A stretch of 64,000 nucleotides of DNA from positions 561,360 to 625,359 of the forward strand of contig VZRG01000307.1 in the NCBI GenBank assembly GCA_013397435.1. Direction: 5' to 3'. This stretch comes from Erythrocercus mccallii (taxonomy: Eukaryota; Chordata; Aves; Passeriformes; Dicruridae). The notes beneath the pieces were generated by a model. It was given only the letters and a program-made list of their open reading frames with translations, was not told the origin of the DNA and searched no databases. The position numbers and the translations under genes were made by a program. Positions 12,841 through 26,237 of this stretch are shown piece after piece (within the stretch, counting starts at the first letter, position 1; each line of letters starts with the position of its first letter).

Positions 12841-15800
12841 TAACTGAAGAAAAGTTGATGGCCTTTAGTTTAATTCAGTTCTTCATGCAGGAATAATCCT
12901 CTTCATTTATATTACTGTACCAGAATTAATATTAGGGCCACCAACAGAGACGTGATTTACTACAAATAAAACCATAGACTGGCAGATTTAAATTCCCTAA
13001 GCACTTTCCCACAACAACTCTTCTGATGACAAGCCAACCTAGCATGTTTTGGCTTGCAGTTTCGGTGGTTTGCAAACTGTTCATTTTGAAAGTATAGGAG
13101 TTACTCAACACCGGGAGTCAAATGATGATCTGAATTGTGCTGGAGTTTACATTCATGCTTCTCTGGTTGCTATTTTGGAACAATTGCTAATGTGCACCGT
13201 TCAGATCGTGATCCAGTCCAGTTTCCTACACCTAGTAGAAGGTGGTGGAAGAAAGAAAATGAGATTCACCTCATCTGTGGTAGATCTTTGAATATGTCTG
13301 GGTTTTTTGCCTTAAATCTAGAGAAAGCCTAGGGCACATATTTTATACACCTACTGAACTGCCCTGCTAAGATGTGTATCTCTGCTCTGACTGTAGGAGC
13401 AGTCTGGTTACCCAACTACCTTAGACCAAAACTTCAACCTTTATACAGCTAGAAAAAGGCAGAGGGAAACGGACTGGAAAGGGAGATTATGTATCCTTCA
13501 TCAATGCTTTTGAAAGAAAATGTACCTTTACATCAGCAATACTTTTGCTTGTAAAGGTGTTCATACTTTTTTATAGGGCAGATAAATGTTAAAAGTTCAC
13601 TAAACCTCAGAAGTCACTGTAATGTAATCCCAAAAAAGGAAATTTTAAAGAATGGGAGTTTTTCTGAAAAGAAAGTGGAAGAACATGAAATCTAGTGGAA
13701 GTACTGCCTTCTCTTTTTTGCTGATTCTTCCCAAGAGCAGAAATTGGGTTGCCTCATGGAAATTGCTTAACTAGTTTTAGGGGTACCAGAAAATGAGAAC
13801 TTATTGATGTTGTTTTGTTTTGGGTATTTTTTGTTTGTTGTGGGTTGTTGGTTTTGGATTTTTTTTTCCATATGATTGCAATTGATTGACTTTGTTTTCC
13901 TGGAGAAGTGAGCTCTGATTGAAAATATTTATATAGCATTTCTGCTGCTCTCAGTGTTTATCATGGAATGACTTCATGCTACAGTCATTCTTCAGCAAAG
14001 CCTATTGGGTAAGTGAAGAAATAAACAGCTACTGTAAGAAAAACTCCAAGATCATGTCAAATGTAGGCTAGCCAAAGATCTAAGGGAGGCTGGAATTTCT
14101 TGTATCAAAGAGCTAATTACTGGTGGATGGAAAATGGATAAGGAGGGTGGTGGCCCAATAAATTAGTTTAGACTTTGAATTTGAAAGACTTTTTCAAAAA
14201 GGAAATGGTGCTCTGGGACTGTCTTCTGGGTGGTAAAAAAAAAAACCAAAAAACCCTACTGTTAAGATGAGCTTGTTCGCTTTAAGAGGAAGTTAATATA
14301 ATATTATATAACAAAAAAAACCTGCACTTGGTGATCCAAATACTGTCTTTTGCTGATAGATTTCAAAGGCTGTAGCACATAGACCACTCCTGTATTCTCT
14401 GCTTCTAGTCAAAGCTGTTACTAAGTATCAATATATAGCTTAAGATACTTTCCTTTGTGATGAAAAAAACACCTGAAAATATTGAAAAATGATCATAATC
14501 TCTTTGAAGTTCTGTGAGTGAGAAAATGTTCTACAGTTTGATGGAGAAAATAGAAAATTGATATTAAAGTCTTATCTAAAGTAGGAAAATTTCTTGCCTT
14601 TTTTTAGCAGTTGTTCAACTGAAGAACTAATATTTGTTACACAGATGAGTGGACATAAAACTGGAAACCCCCCCTTATTATACCCTCTAACTCAGATAAT
14701 ATTCCTGTTTATGTCTTGGGTTTTAAAATTGATTGTTTAACATTGAGGTTATGTCATTACTATGGCAGTTTTGCACAAATAATGGATTTAGTCTAATTGG
14801 AACCTAATCTGTATTTTAAAATGATGACAGAATTTGGACTAATACAAGACAGTTTAACTTCTAACTATGAAAGAATATTTGTATTTTTGTTCTAAAAATC
14901 ACGTTTACATGCACACACACACACTGATATATGCTCTTGACCTATCAAAATATTATCAATTAAGATTAAGGGTCAGACTTCAATCTGCAGGTGCAAGGGC
15001 ACTTTCAGACTATAGCCTGTCCTTAAATCACCCTGTTGTTAATAAATGACTTTTTGTAAAATATACACATACTTTCAGATAAGTCAAAATAGTGAACAGA
15101 GGTCTTGACAAAAGTCCTGTATATTTGGAATTGTTAGCAGATATGCATGTGTCTGTAGCACAGCATTAATGCACGCACACGGAAAGCAGACGCCCTGCAA
15201 TAACCACAGTGAAAAGGATTACTGGAGTCCTTTTGCCAGAGACTGGATTAGCAACATCTAAGTTAATTCAACTACATAGCAAAGTCAGTTTTGATTTCTT
15301 TTCCCCAATGCTACATGCTGTTGTAATCTATATGTGATTATTGAAGGCTAGTGAAGTGTTACTGTACTCTTCCTGAGCATACAGAAGTTTTCTCTTTAAA
15401 TGGGATAACCACATCTACAATGGTTGTTCTGCTCAAAACAGTATCTCAGTTGTGCACACCTTGTTCTCCTCATGTTTGTACCTTTCTTGGATCAACCAGA
15501 AGTTGTTTAATCTGGTTGTAATGGTTTTGTAATGTAATTGTTTTCCCCAGATGTCTCACCTCACTTCCAAAGATTGTCCTGTTCAAAAAAATCAGTATAA
15601 AAGAAAAGTTTGCCTGTTTCAAGACACTTTCCCACAGTTTTGATCAAACCTATGGTTGTAGACACTCAAGATAAGAAGCTTGACTATTTTTTGTTTTTTG
15701 GATTTATTCAGTGACTTTTATTTATTTATTCTTGTAAATCTTTTCCAAAGACAGTAATCTCCCAGAAGCTGATAAGATAGTCAATTTGGAGAGCAATGCT

Positions 15801-18800
15801 TAAAATAATTAAGATGAGATTTAACGTAATTTTTTCTGTTAAAGTCCTTACTAAAAATATTTTATGTCTATTCTTTAATTATTTTATTAGTCTTTTATCT
15901 ATGTAAAGTAAACACATACCAAAGAATGGGGCTTGATAGTTTATGCTCTATGCCTGTGTTCTCCAGCAGAATTTTAATATTACTTTTGTTGTTAGAAAAA
16001 TTAAGGCTCTTGTTAGACAAATTTTAAAAGATAAATGGGAAGGGGGTTTTAAAGGGCTGTATTGACAAGTCTAACCACTTTACCTTAGAGTTTTCACTAC
16101 TGTATTCTGTAATCAATCTCCAAGGTTAAACATTGACTAACAACAGAAAAAATGATATGGAGCTCAGAATTATCAACAAGCTCAGTGAGTGATCTAGAGC
16201 TGAGAATTCTGAGCAGAATTCTGAACAAGTGGAGTAGGATTTTCTTCTTAACCCTGAAGTTAAATGTTTTCCATTTAATCACCATTTTTCTTGTAATGTA
16301 AGAAGATGGCTTAAAACAAAGAAAATCACCTCTGGAATATTCAGAGCTTGAGCATTTTCTTAATGAGAATGCTGTATTTCAGCAACAGCCCTGGAACCTT
16401 GCAAGGGTCCCTCACTGGGATGTGAATGAGGTGCATGTGATGTAATTTCTTAGCAACAATATTTCTATGAATTGATAAATAACTGCATATTTTTTTCTGC
16501 TTAAAAATTATGTCCTTTGATAGTGTTCTGTAGGAAATGTCACAGAAAGAAGCAGAACAGCCTTGAAAAATGTAATGTGGTTGCAAACTGAAGCAGATAA
16601 TTTTTTCAGTCTCAGTCTAAAGAAATGAGCTGTAGTATGTATTAAACCCTTTGTGAACAGCACTCATTTACCATTGCAAGACTTAGTTAATATTATTGCT
16701 GTGTCAGTATAACACACTTACAGTAGAGTCTATGGCAGTATAACACAGTCTGTAGGGCCTACCTGGTGTAAAATTCCTGTAACTAAAACACCATTAAATG
16801 GAGTGATGCAAATAATACAGCCCCTGATCTACGTCTTTGATGGCATCAAGAAAAGTAACTGGAGCAAAAGTTGCTGTTATCCAAGTCTGAGAAGAGTTAG
16901 ATTACTCTTCCAATGGTCAACTATAATTGCTCAACAGGCCAAGAACCTCAAAAATTCTAGAAAAATGCAATTTGAGGGTGGGTGATTTCAGAGACAACTG
17001 AGCATCAGTTACAAGCTGACAGTCCCCCTTGCCCAAATCCATCCCTGATATACAGATGTCAGCAAGATGAGCTTCCTCCTCTGCCAAGGATACTGTTTGT
17101 TTGTCACTGAGACCTTCTGAAGGGTACAAACAGCAGCTTTGAACTTTTGGGAAACCCGTAGCTATTATTTTAAAGCTGTTGGCAGATACTTGTCAAAACC
17201 ATCCCAGGTCTTAATGTCACTAAATGTAGGAATTTAATGTTTTGGTTTTAACAGTAAAAGAGGAAATTAATCCTAGGGGATTGTGGTGTGTAGAAAATCA
17301 CACACCAAGCAACCTTAAAAATGTAGTTTGTCTTGGTACCCCATGGAGCCACCTTATGGGTCTTCATTTCTGATATCAGAATGAGTCAATACATAGTGTG
17401 AAGAAAGGGTCCTTCCAGTTTCAGCTGTCACCTTTGCCAAATGAGATGAAATTCACTCCCTAATGTGAAAATAAGAAATGGAGATAAAAAAGATAAGGGG
17501 CGAGTGGATTCCTTGAGATCAACATCTTGAATCCAGTGACAGAGAGTAAACAGGGAACCCAGACCTCCAGACAGTTATTCTGTGTGTGATGCTGCCTCAC
17601 GCACAGAACAGGATGACCTCACCCTTTGTTCTGTTGTTTTTCCAACATTGCTCTTTCAACCTTGCCATGTAACAGCTGTAAGGGATATTTGCTCTTATAT
17701 CAGTGATGAGGAAAACATAAAGGAGTAGTTCTGAGTCAATTGGTCTGTTTATAAAATGTCAGAGCACAACACCTGGAGAGCTAGTATGCATTGCAGGTTC
17801 ACTATTTAAAAAAGATTAAACAATGACCTACCAGATATTTATCTGAGACCTTCAGGGTAGTAATCTACCGCTTGTGAAAATTCTTCTGCATCCTAAATCC
17901 ATTTTAAATAAACAAACTATCCACATGTTCCTGAGCTTGTTGATAGTACTCTTGGATACACTGACAATGGTTGCTGAAGTCAGAAATTATCAACATACCC
18001 AGTATGCTGCTCAGAGCAGCATCAGTTGTTTCTCACTTTCAAATTGTTTGCTTAACAGGAAACATAGACTGTGGGGTTTTTTTGTTGTTGTTTTTTTAGG
18101 GTTTTTTTGGGTTTCCCTCTTTTTTTCCCATTCTGCTGCAGAAATTAGGGGCTTTCTTTTCAGATATTTATTGCTACATATTTCTGTCAATTTGACTACC
18201 TTAGACCAATACTTTACCATACATAATCACAGCACTATTGATTACTCACACAGGGACCTTGGTTGATTCAGAGGCACTGTGAAGAGATGGTAAACTGTCA
18301 TCTTCAATCTGTGATGCAGTCTCAAGCCTTGTGATTGCAGGAGACTGGCTTATTATCATAATCAGTCTCTTTTGCGGTACAAACCTTTCCACTAATGGCA
18401 TGCAAGCTGAGACAATAAGACGGAATTCCTCTCAGAATTATCCAAAATCTCCGGTACAATCTAAACTAGATACTTTCCAATATACAGTTAACACACAATG
18501 TGCAGAAGTGGAAAGCATGATTCATTCCACTGTTTATCCTTAGTGTGAAAGATTCATAGAATGACCACAGTACCATGGTTCTTGTGTGATGTATGTACTT
18601 TGTTGCATTTCCCATATGCTGTCCTGTCTGTGTTAGGTAGCAACCTGATACCCAAAATATTCTACTTGATATTAAAATCACGATATCCTTCTATGGAAGT
18701 ACTTGTGGAAGAGTAAGTATAGTAGAACTGTGAAGATACTTTACATATGATGGCTTTACCCTTACTTAGGGTTTGTGAGATTAAGAAGGGCTTTTAACTT

Positions 18801-19148
18801 GGCTTCATAAGGCTCAGGACATGATGGCTGGGAAGTTGACATATGGTTAAAAAATCACTTCCATAGATTTTGCAGAAACCCTCATATATCTCTGTACGGC
18901 TTCAGTCTAATACTGTCTTTTTTAAAATGCATTGTTACTGAAAACTTGTAACAAATTGTTAGTTTCCAAATTCCAACTGAGCATAAGAACTTCCCTGATA
19001 CTGTTCAGTTGATGACACTTTTGCTCAGTGCAGAATCCATGTTTGATTATCTTCTGCTAATGATGAAGAGTAACTCCATGAGTAGCCATGTACGCAAAAG
19101 ACAAAGTCATAATACATAAAGACAATTAAAATTCAAAAATTGATAATC
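12841..19148. other. Unique AT-rich DNA, no gene seen
   Basis: No gene or transposon was recognised. There is a short (CA)n run near 14911-14924, A-rich stretches near 14236-14262, and an 8-bp inverted repeat at 17284-17307. The frame at 17874-18266 (130 codons) runs through T-rich sequence and reads as low-complexity hydrophobic residues, so I do not call it a gene. Confidence 0.55.
17284..17307. repeat. 8-bp perfect inverted repeat
   Basis: TGGTGTGT at 17284-17291 pairs perfectly with ACACACCA at 17300-17307 around an 8-nt AT-rich loop. It could form a small hairpin. It has no T-run after it and no gene beside it, so no function is proposed. Confidence 0.8.
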
Positions 19149-19152
19149 TTTT

Positions 19153-19199
<47 letters not shown>

Positions 19200-19253
19200 C
19201 TTTCTCTCTCTCTCTTTCTGTCTTTTTCTCTCTTCTTCTTTTCTTGTTTTTCT
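19149..19253. repeat. (TTTC)n microsatellite
   Basis: About a dozen tandem TTTC units run from 19149 to about 19200, followed by a degenerate TC/TTTC tail to about 19253. Pure pyrimidine on the plus strand. Such tracts are usually highly polymorphic. Confidence 0.97.
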
Positions 19254-22200
19254 AGATAGAGTGGTATGAAAATATTACTTATATAAGGAATATAAGTGAA
19301 TCAAACATGTTTGCCCAAGGATTTCTTATTGGCATTAAGGAATACTAATGTTACATAAGTCATTATTTCAGTTTCTCTATTATGATAAATCCCAAGAGAT
19401 AACAGTAAAATCTTAGAGCTGTCCATTAAACAGCAGGAAACATATGGTTACAGAAATGTAGTTACATTTTGATAAGTTTATTTTTTAAACACACTAAAGT
19501 TAAAATGATTCTATTTGATGTATTCCCATTTTTTACATGTATACTTTTACCTTGCTTAAAGTACTTATAGAGTAGAATCTTTCTACTATAATGTCCTGAA
19601 TTTTGTGAACGAAGTTTAGTCAAGGAAATTACTAGATGATGACTAAGTAGCTTCTGCCCATCCTGATTTATTTCTGAAACATGGTAAAACCATCACAGAT
19701 GCATATTACATTGTACAGAGAGCATGCATACGCATTAAAGACACATACATTATACATTTTAGTGATGTAATTGTGAAATATGTTCTTTTTACATTCCTAA
19801 TTATGGAGCAGAACAGATGGCAAAGACTTAGTTCAAAGTAATATATATCCATTAAAATAAACGATGTTGCCAACCATTCATCAGTGATGGAAGAGTTTAC
19901 TACTTCCTTGGAATATAATTAGGCACTTGACTGGGCTGCAAAAAATGTAATTATTTCAAAGTTTATTTTCTGTAGTCATTTACAGTCAAAATTAGAAAAC
20001 TGTTTGAAAGCTTGCTTTATCAGGTGCAATGCCTTTAACATGGGTTTGTCATTTGACAGCATGAGGCGTTTTGCAGAGAAGGTAGCACTGAGCAAGGACT
20101 ATGGGTGACATTAATTTTGGTTCAGTGTGTGACTCGTGTTTACACCATTGTAAGTAATTGAAAACTAAAATTTCCTTGTAGTAACAGGTTGCAGGAAGAA
20201 TGTGTAGTGTGAGCAAATCTCAGAAGGCTGAACAGACTAGTCCCTAAGCAGTCCTGGAAAAGGACTTTTGGGAGGGCAGAATTTGCAGTACTGGAGGCTA
20301 GCACATTTTGGTAAGTACTGTGGAGTGATATGCCAGGCTTCAAGTCTTCCAAATCAGTTTATGTAATACTGCTGGCTCTGAACCACATTTGCAGTCCCTA
20401 GGCAAAGTGCCTTGCGGCTGTGGTGTTGCTCTGTCAGACAGTAACACACAGTTTGGGTGACATGCTGAGCAGGAACACCAACCTGCTTCCCCCTGTGGAC
20501 AAAATGGACAGTAGTAGGTGCCATTAGAAGTGATCCAGAAGCATTGAGAAAAGTACCAGTCACTTTAAACTAACTCCATAAGCAACTATGTTTTAGCAGT
20601 TCAGTAAAGACAGAAAGAAATTTCATTACTAAGTTTCTTAACAATAGATGCTGCAGATGTTTAAATTTAATTAGTGCCTTATGGCTCAATGTTTTCTTAA
20701 AGTGCACAATATAAAGCAACTTACCTGGCTCTTCCACAGAGGCAAAAGGCTAGAGGAACCCCCTAGATTGGAGGCTACAGCCACACTAGTAAATGAAACA
20801 GTCTCAGGGAATTTTCCCAGGCCCTAGAACTCAAATTTTCTACATCATTAAATTGCTAGTACAGTCCCCAGCATGGTTTTTGGCTTAAGCTAAATAGTAT
20901 TTCCCTAAGCAATTCCTGAGCACAGGACAGAAATGTGCATGGGCAGTCAGACTGTTGGCAGCAGGCAGTTTTCATGCAGCCATCTTCTCATGGGGGCTGG
21001 GAGAGCTTCTTTGACCTCTTGGCCAGGATCTGCCAGCTGCTTTCAGTGCCAGAGAAAGGTTTCTGTATATTTACTTTCCTTGTACAGACAGCTAAGTTAG
21101 ATTAGGTAGCCTTAGTTAGCAAGTTGCAGAGAACAATAAACACAGAAACAAACAACAAAAAACAAGCGATCCAAAACCAACACCACTACCACCAGCAAGA
21201 AACCAAAGAAAAAAAAAATGAAAATTTGAACCTTAGATAAGTAATAGGAGAATTTGTTGACATTTATAATAGATGATGATCTATGAGAGCTTCTGTCAGA
21301 AGTTCCATCCAGGTGCAGCACAGCAACATACCTCACTCCACTGTCACCAAGTTCACACAATAATCAGCTTGTACATGTTCATGGTGAAACTGCCAGTGGG
21401 CCTAGTGCCTTAAGCACAGGTTGTAGTTTGTATTCAGACCCTGTATATTTGGTATAAACAGTCTTCACTTAAACACACGTCTGAAATAATCTGTAGATGA
21501 CAATTATTTTTTCCAAGCTGGCTACCCATATGCACGGCTGGAACTAATGAACAGACTTGAATGTGAGACTGTCTATGATGTGATTCTAAACAGATCCCTC
21601 TGTATTTGAAACACAACCTGAGTATAAATATAATTTTCTGTACTCCGGCAATGAATTAGACACTGTACAATATTAACTCTCTGAACTTGGCATAATTGTT
21701 GCTTTGTAGAATGATTGCTAGGATATTTTTTTGGGTTATGGAATTCTTTTCAGCCTGTGGTGATATTTACTCATCCTTAACCCTATGAGCTCCTTGCCTT
21801 TGCAAAAAAAGATGATTGCAGGAAATATAAATCTTCTGTCTAAGTAAAATTAACTACTGAAATGAACCAAAGCCCTTTCTCCTAGTGTAAATCCTCCACT
21901 GACTGTAATTGGGGGAATTTTGATATTAATTTTGGTACTTCAAGAACCAGACCTTAAGTAAAAAACAGTAATAATATCTTTGGATTTTATTTGTCAATTT
22001 CTTACTAATTATAGACAAATGTGGTAATAGATGTGGACAAGGTCAATGGGTTTAATGTGAGAGATAGTCATTATTGACACATCTGTTTTTATTGCACAGA
22101 AGCCCATGGAATGTTCTGAAATGGTTCCCACTTTTGGGGTTGATTGTTCATAATAAGCAAAAATAAATACAATACAACTGAAGGTTTAATTCTTAAAAAC

Positions 22201-22310
22201 AGAGAGGGAAATCTTAGGGAAACCTTCAAAATTAACTGTAGTTTCTAGAAATACAGTTTGCGCTGAGATTTTTACCAAGCCAGACAGAATAATCAGATGA
22301 AGATGGAAGG
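19254..22310. other. Unique DNA, no gene seen
   Basis: No gene or known repeat was recognised. Short minus-strand frames at 20140-20352 and 20354-20563 lie in slightly GC-richer sequence but match nothing known. An A-rich run lies near 21141-21220. A faint L3/MIR-like segment (CCACTGACTGTAATTGGGGG, about 21897-21916) is too short to call. Confidence 0.5.
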
Positions 22311-22319
22311 AGTGAAGTA

Positions 22320-22450
22320 TGCAGAGAGATCATTAAATGTCCACCACAGCAAACAGCATCACCAAGAAATGTGCTGCACAACTGAAATTAATTACAGCCT
22401 GTATTAATTTTAATGGCAGAAGAACACATTTATTGTGAACCGAAGGAGAA
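22320..22450. promoter_or_regulatory. Candidate conserved noncoding block
   Basis: The stretch holds paired homeodomain-type words, GAAATTAATTACAGCCTG (about 22384-22401) and TATTAATTTTAATGGCAG (about 22402-22419), in non-repetitive surroundings. Closely spaced TAATTA/TTAAT sites resemble vertebrate developmental enhancers. The evidence is pattern only. Confidence 0.22.
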
Positions 22451-23224
22451 TATGGTCCTGCAATACATTGCTCAGATCTTACTGTGAAGTACAAGGTAAA
22501 AAAATTCTGGATTCATTTTTGGTGTTTGTTTACATTCAGACTGAGAAATTCAAACTGTGACCTGCAAGACAGATATGGTTCACTGTGTCAGTAAAAGACC
22601 TCAGTGACTTCTACTTCTAGTCTGTAAGAGAAGTATTCAAGGTAATCCCACTGCAAGAGTTTTTCAACTTTAATATGAATTGGTAGGTTTTTTTCAGAAA
22701 AAGAGCTCCTGTGTGACCAGAATCTTATCATAACTGCACTTGACAAGTAAGACATGTTTCAGATATGTGTCCTCAGAAAAAAAGGAATATTTCCTGACTG
22801 TCATATATTTTAGCCTCAAGTCTTGTTCTCGGCAGAAGTAGTATTTATACCGTGATTTCTTCCATGCTCCCAAGAGAAGCTCTGCTTTTTAGAATCTGAG
22901 TCAAACAAGTTCTAAGAATAAATGATCCATCTTGCTTAAGGAGCTCACATGGCTGTTTCCAATGTACCCTAATGTGGAAAGAAAGTTTGATTTCCTTGAA
23001 CTGTCACAGCTGCATCTTCTTGAGCATTGTATTAAGTTAAAGAAGATGACAGGAAATATTCTGAGATTGTTTATATTTTCTGACATTGACAGTGCAAATA
23101 ATTAGTAAAATCATCTGAAGCTTGAAACCTTGAACTGTACATTTTGTAGCATATGAGAAAGCTTCATTTCTGTTACTTGTGATGTTATAGAGTTTTGGTT
23201 TTACCAAGCAAAATTTTGGGCTAA

Positions 23225-23400
23225 CATTATGTCCCAAAATGGTTGAGGTTGACAGGTCATCTGATCCAAGCCCCTACCTGAAGTAGGGTCACTTCAAGTC
23301 AATTGCCCAGGTCAATGTCCAGACAGCTTCTGAATATCTGCAGGGATGAAGGTTCCACAATCTTGCTGGGCAGCTTGTGACATAACAGTAGTGACTGACA
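23225..23400 (-). mobile_element. CR1 LINE fragment, 3' end, reverse strand
   Basis: Read on the plus strand, this shows the reverse complement of a CR1 3' region: AAAATGGTTGAGGTTGACAG, TCATCTGATCCAAGCCCC, a TAGGGTCAC segment, TTGCCCAGGTCAATGTCCAG, GAATATCTGCAGGGATG, and TTCCACAATCTTGCTGGGCAG. These match in order the widespread bird CR1 subfamily that reads as 'guess-the-target' TGGTTGAGGTTGGAAGGGAC on the reverse strand. Similarity fades after about 23400, so the copy is 5'-truncated or decayed there. It keeps no coding capacity and belongs to a different subfamily from the copies at 3.5 and 61.5 kb. Confidence 0.85.
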
Positions 23401-23950
23401 TGTACTGAGTATTAAACTAATTACTACCTCCTTATTTATGAGCAAATGAGGCAAGGACGACAGGATACTATCAGACAAGCCAAAGGACCGGCAAGCCAGA
23501 CATTGATACAAAAAATCCTAACAAACCAAGTCTCCATGTGTCTTTTGTACATTGGTATTATTTAGATTTTTAGCCCCTGTGAAACTTGGGTATTTATGAC
23601 TTCTTTCTTATTTAGTGTTAGTTTTCTATTGTCCACAGTTTTCTTCTCTTTCTGCTGCATTCTCTCAGACATTTGAAGGATTTTGAAGGATGTCTCTTAA
23701 TGTTCTAAAAGATTCTACCTCTTTTTGGTTTTCAATCACTCACTTATGTTTAATTTATTCATCCCATGTTGGTGTGGTCTAATATTCCCAGCGTGTTGTG
23801 ATTTCAGAGAGGTGATTTGCTCACCTCCAATAAGAGAATGAAGCCGTTGAGCCCGTGTTTGCTACCAACCATAAAATAAACTGGATTGCATGTTTTATCC
23901 TCTTTGAGGGGCAGTAAAAGATACAAATGATGTTTTGTTTAAGATGGCAT

Positions 23951-23968
23951 AAAAACCATATGGTTTTT
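23951..23968. repeat. 18-bp perfect palindrome
   Basis: AAAAACCATATGGTTTTT reads the same on both strands and is centred on CATATG, an E-box-type hexamer. It has no spacer. A dimer-binding site is possible but cannot be shown. Confidence 0.95.
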
Positions 23969-25106
23969 CATCAGTACAGATCATCAGAAACTCTTCTTTC
24001 AGTATTGGGATTTAGAAATTATTATATAATCAAATAGGCTCCTATTTCTTAAAAGAATTGTTTTATTTGTTATAAATTTGTTTTAGTATAATACCCAATT
24101 TTAGAAGTAGTCTATATTGTCAATATTCTCTGTGATCATTTACAGCAAATCAAACATTGCAGAAATGAAATACTTTTTGAAATTGGTGAAAATTTTCAGG
24201 ATAATTTTTAAAATATATTATAAATTAAACTAAAATTGTATTTTTTCTCCATATTTCTAAGAACTGAGCATATATGCTGAGGAATCTCAGTACCCTTTAC
24301 TTGGAATTAAACTCATTCCTTGCATGACTGAGTTGAATCATGCAGAATGAACTATGCCAATGGATTGAAAACAGAGGTATTAAAATTCTCAAAAAAATTG
24401 TTATTCTAGAGATGTGCAAGCTAAAGTAAAAAAAAAAAATACAAAGGCAACAACTCCAACCAAAATTATTTTTCCAAATGAAAATAAATGGAATCCTTTA
24501 AAATCAGGAAAGAAAATCTGTATATTTGGTGTAAAAAAACCCCTCAAACAATAAAACAAAAGCCCAAACATAATGTTTCTCTCCTACTCTGTTTCACACA
24601 TACCTACAGATGTCTTTGACTGCTGGTTCTATTAGACTTTGTACTATTAGACTCGGTGTCTGCAGCAGGAAGACTGGCAGGCGGCACCATATCAGCAGTC
24701 TGAAATTACTCACAGGCACCTAAAACATTAATGCCCATTCTTAGGTGCAACTTCATTATGGGAAGGCTGTAACTTGAAGGTTATGTGATCTTGTGAGTAA
24801 ATTTGTTACTATTTTGTAGACTTTCACTCTGTGGACTTGCACTGTAATTAAAAGGAGAATTGGAAGTAAGTTTGACAGTGCACGCTGATAAGGACACACT
24901 TAACATGAAACACCTGGTCCAACTCAGAGGACACCAGTGTTCAGAGTAATCTGGCATGAGTACGGAGCAAGGTATCTCTTGGTGCCTTAGATTATTTAGT
25001 TAAGAATCAACAAAGCTAAAGACTAACAAGTTCTTAAGAGCTTCTCAATCTATTTAAAAAACACAAAAGCCACACTAAAGTGCCATGAGTAATCTTAAAT
25101 AGCCAA

Positions 25107-25163
25107 TGCCTAATCCAGAGCCTACTGATTTTAATGGAAAGATATTTGCTGTCAGTGGGTTTG
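25107..25163 (+). mobile_element. Possible ancient L3/CR1-L3-like repeat tail
   Basis: TAATCCAGAGCCTACTGATT, TTTAATGGAAAGATATTTG and GTCAGTGGGTTTG resemble the old amniote repeat whose consensus has 'actgaagtcaatgg' and its mirror 'ccattgacttcagtgg' flanked by GATCC-type words. The mirror pair is partly preserved: AGCCTACTGA near 25119 against TCAGTGGGTT near 25152. The match is short and from memory. Confidence 0.35.
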
Positions 25164-26237
25164 TAAACAGTTCTTTGAAATCATTATGTCAAATCTGATG
25201 GTTAATTCCCTCTGCTGTATGATCAGGACAGTTTTTGTATTTTTCTAAGTCTACCAATGTCACAATGTCATTAGAGAATCTGCTCATGCATGTTCTGATG
25301 CTTAACGAAGTAGGGGAAAAAGGGCAAATTCAGTCCTGATGTAAAGTGGCCGAAGAGCTGAGGGAAGGTGGAGATCAGAACAGCTGTGTGAAATGGAAGT
25401 TCAGGTCATATCAGATGTTGCTGTGGGTGATGATGGCCAAAGAATTTCCACGTCCCTTAGTGAGAATATATTGAATGAGAAACATTGACTTTAAATAAGC
25501 TTCATGAGGAGGATGAAGGGTCAGGGCTCTCAGGACTAATATACTTTGGATGGACATAATTGATTAAACTTTGCTTGTAGCTTGGGCTCAAAGGCTAAGT
25601 TTGCACTGTACTTAACTAGTCCCATGGGATGAGCAGTTCTACAGGTTTCCTAAAGTGTGATATGGTCTCAAGATCTGGCTGTACAGACATTGGCTGCACA
25701 GCTTGATGGCATGGCATCAATTGGTCTGACAATATATGAAAGGGTGATGAGCAGCATATAACTGCAGGAAAGAAATTTCCCCTTTAACGTCCCACTTGCT
25801 CTAAATCCAGTCCAAAGAATATAACTGATAAAAACAGGACAGACGTGATGAATGATCAAGTCTAGTCTTAAACCTGCTATTAAAGCACAAAACTATGCTT
25901 GGGACATTTTCTTGTGTAGTGAATTGACCCTATCTCACATCTCACCCTTGCTGACTTTATGAACAGGACAGTGAGTCTATACTAAAGAGCTGGAGATCAT
26001 CAGTGCCTCGTTTCCTTCTCTTGAGGGTCTGGGTTTCTCCAGCTGCACCAGTCTGCAATCAGGTGCTTAGCTGTACCTCATCTGAGCAGTACATAGCTCT
26101 GAGGAAAATGTTTAGAACAGTGCTTGGACAAATTGTAAATCATTAATCAATTTTGAAAAACATATTATAAGGTTTGCAATCAATGACACACATTTGTTAA
26201 TGAATAGTAATTTTAAATACATATGGGACATAATAAA

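Larger units (their letters stand above)
23401..26237. other. Unique AT-rich DNA, no gene seen
   Basis: Nothing coding was recognised. An 18-bp perfect palindrome lies at 23951-23968, A-rich runs near 24428-24440 and 24531-24570, and a possible L3-like remnant at 25107-25163. Frames here are all under 65 codons. Confidence 0.55.

Noticed and set aside
13418..18215. CTACCTTAGACCAA found near 13418 and near 18196
   Set aside because: A 14-base match without extension on either side is not enough to call a dispersed repeat.
17874..18266. Plus-strand frame of 130 codons
   Set aside because: It crosses T-rich runs that encode strings of Phe and Val, typical of noncoding sequence.
18550..18575. 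GATTCATAGAATGACC, resembling a reverse CR1 tail
   Set aside because: No CR1 body follows; the word is short enough to be chance.
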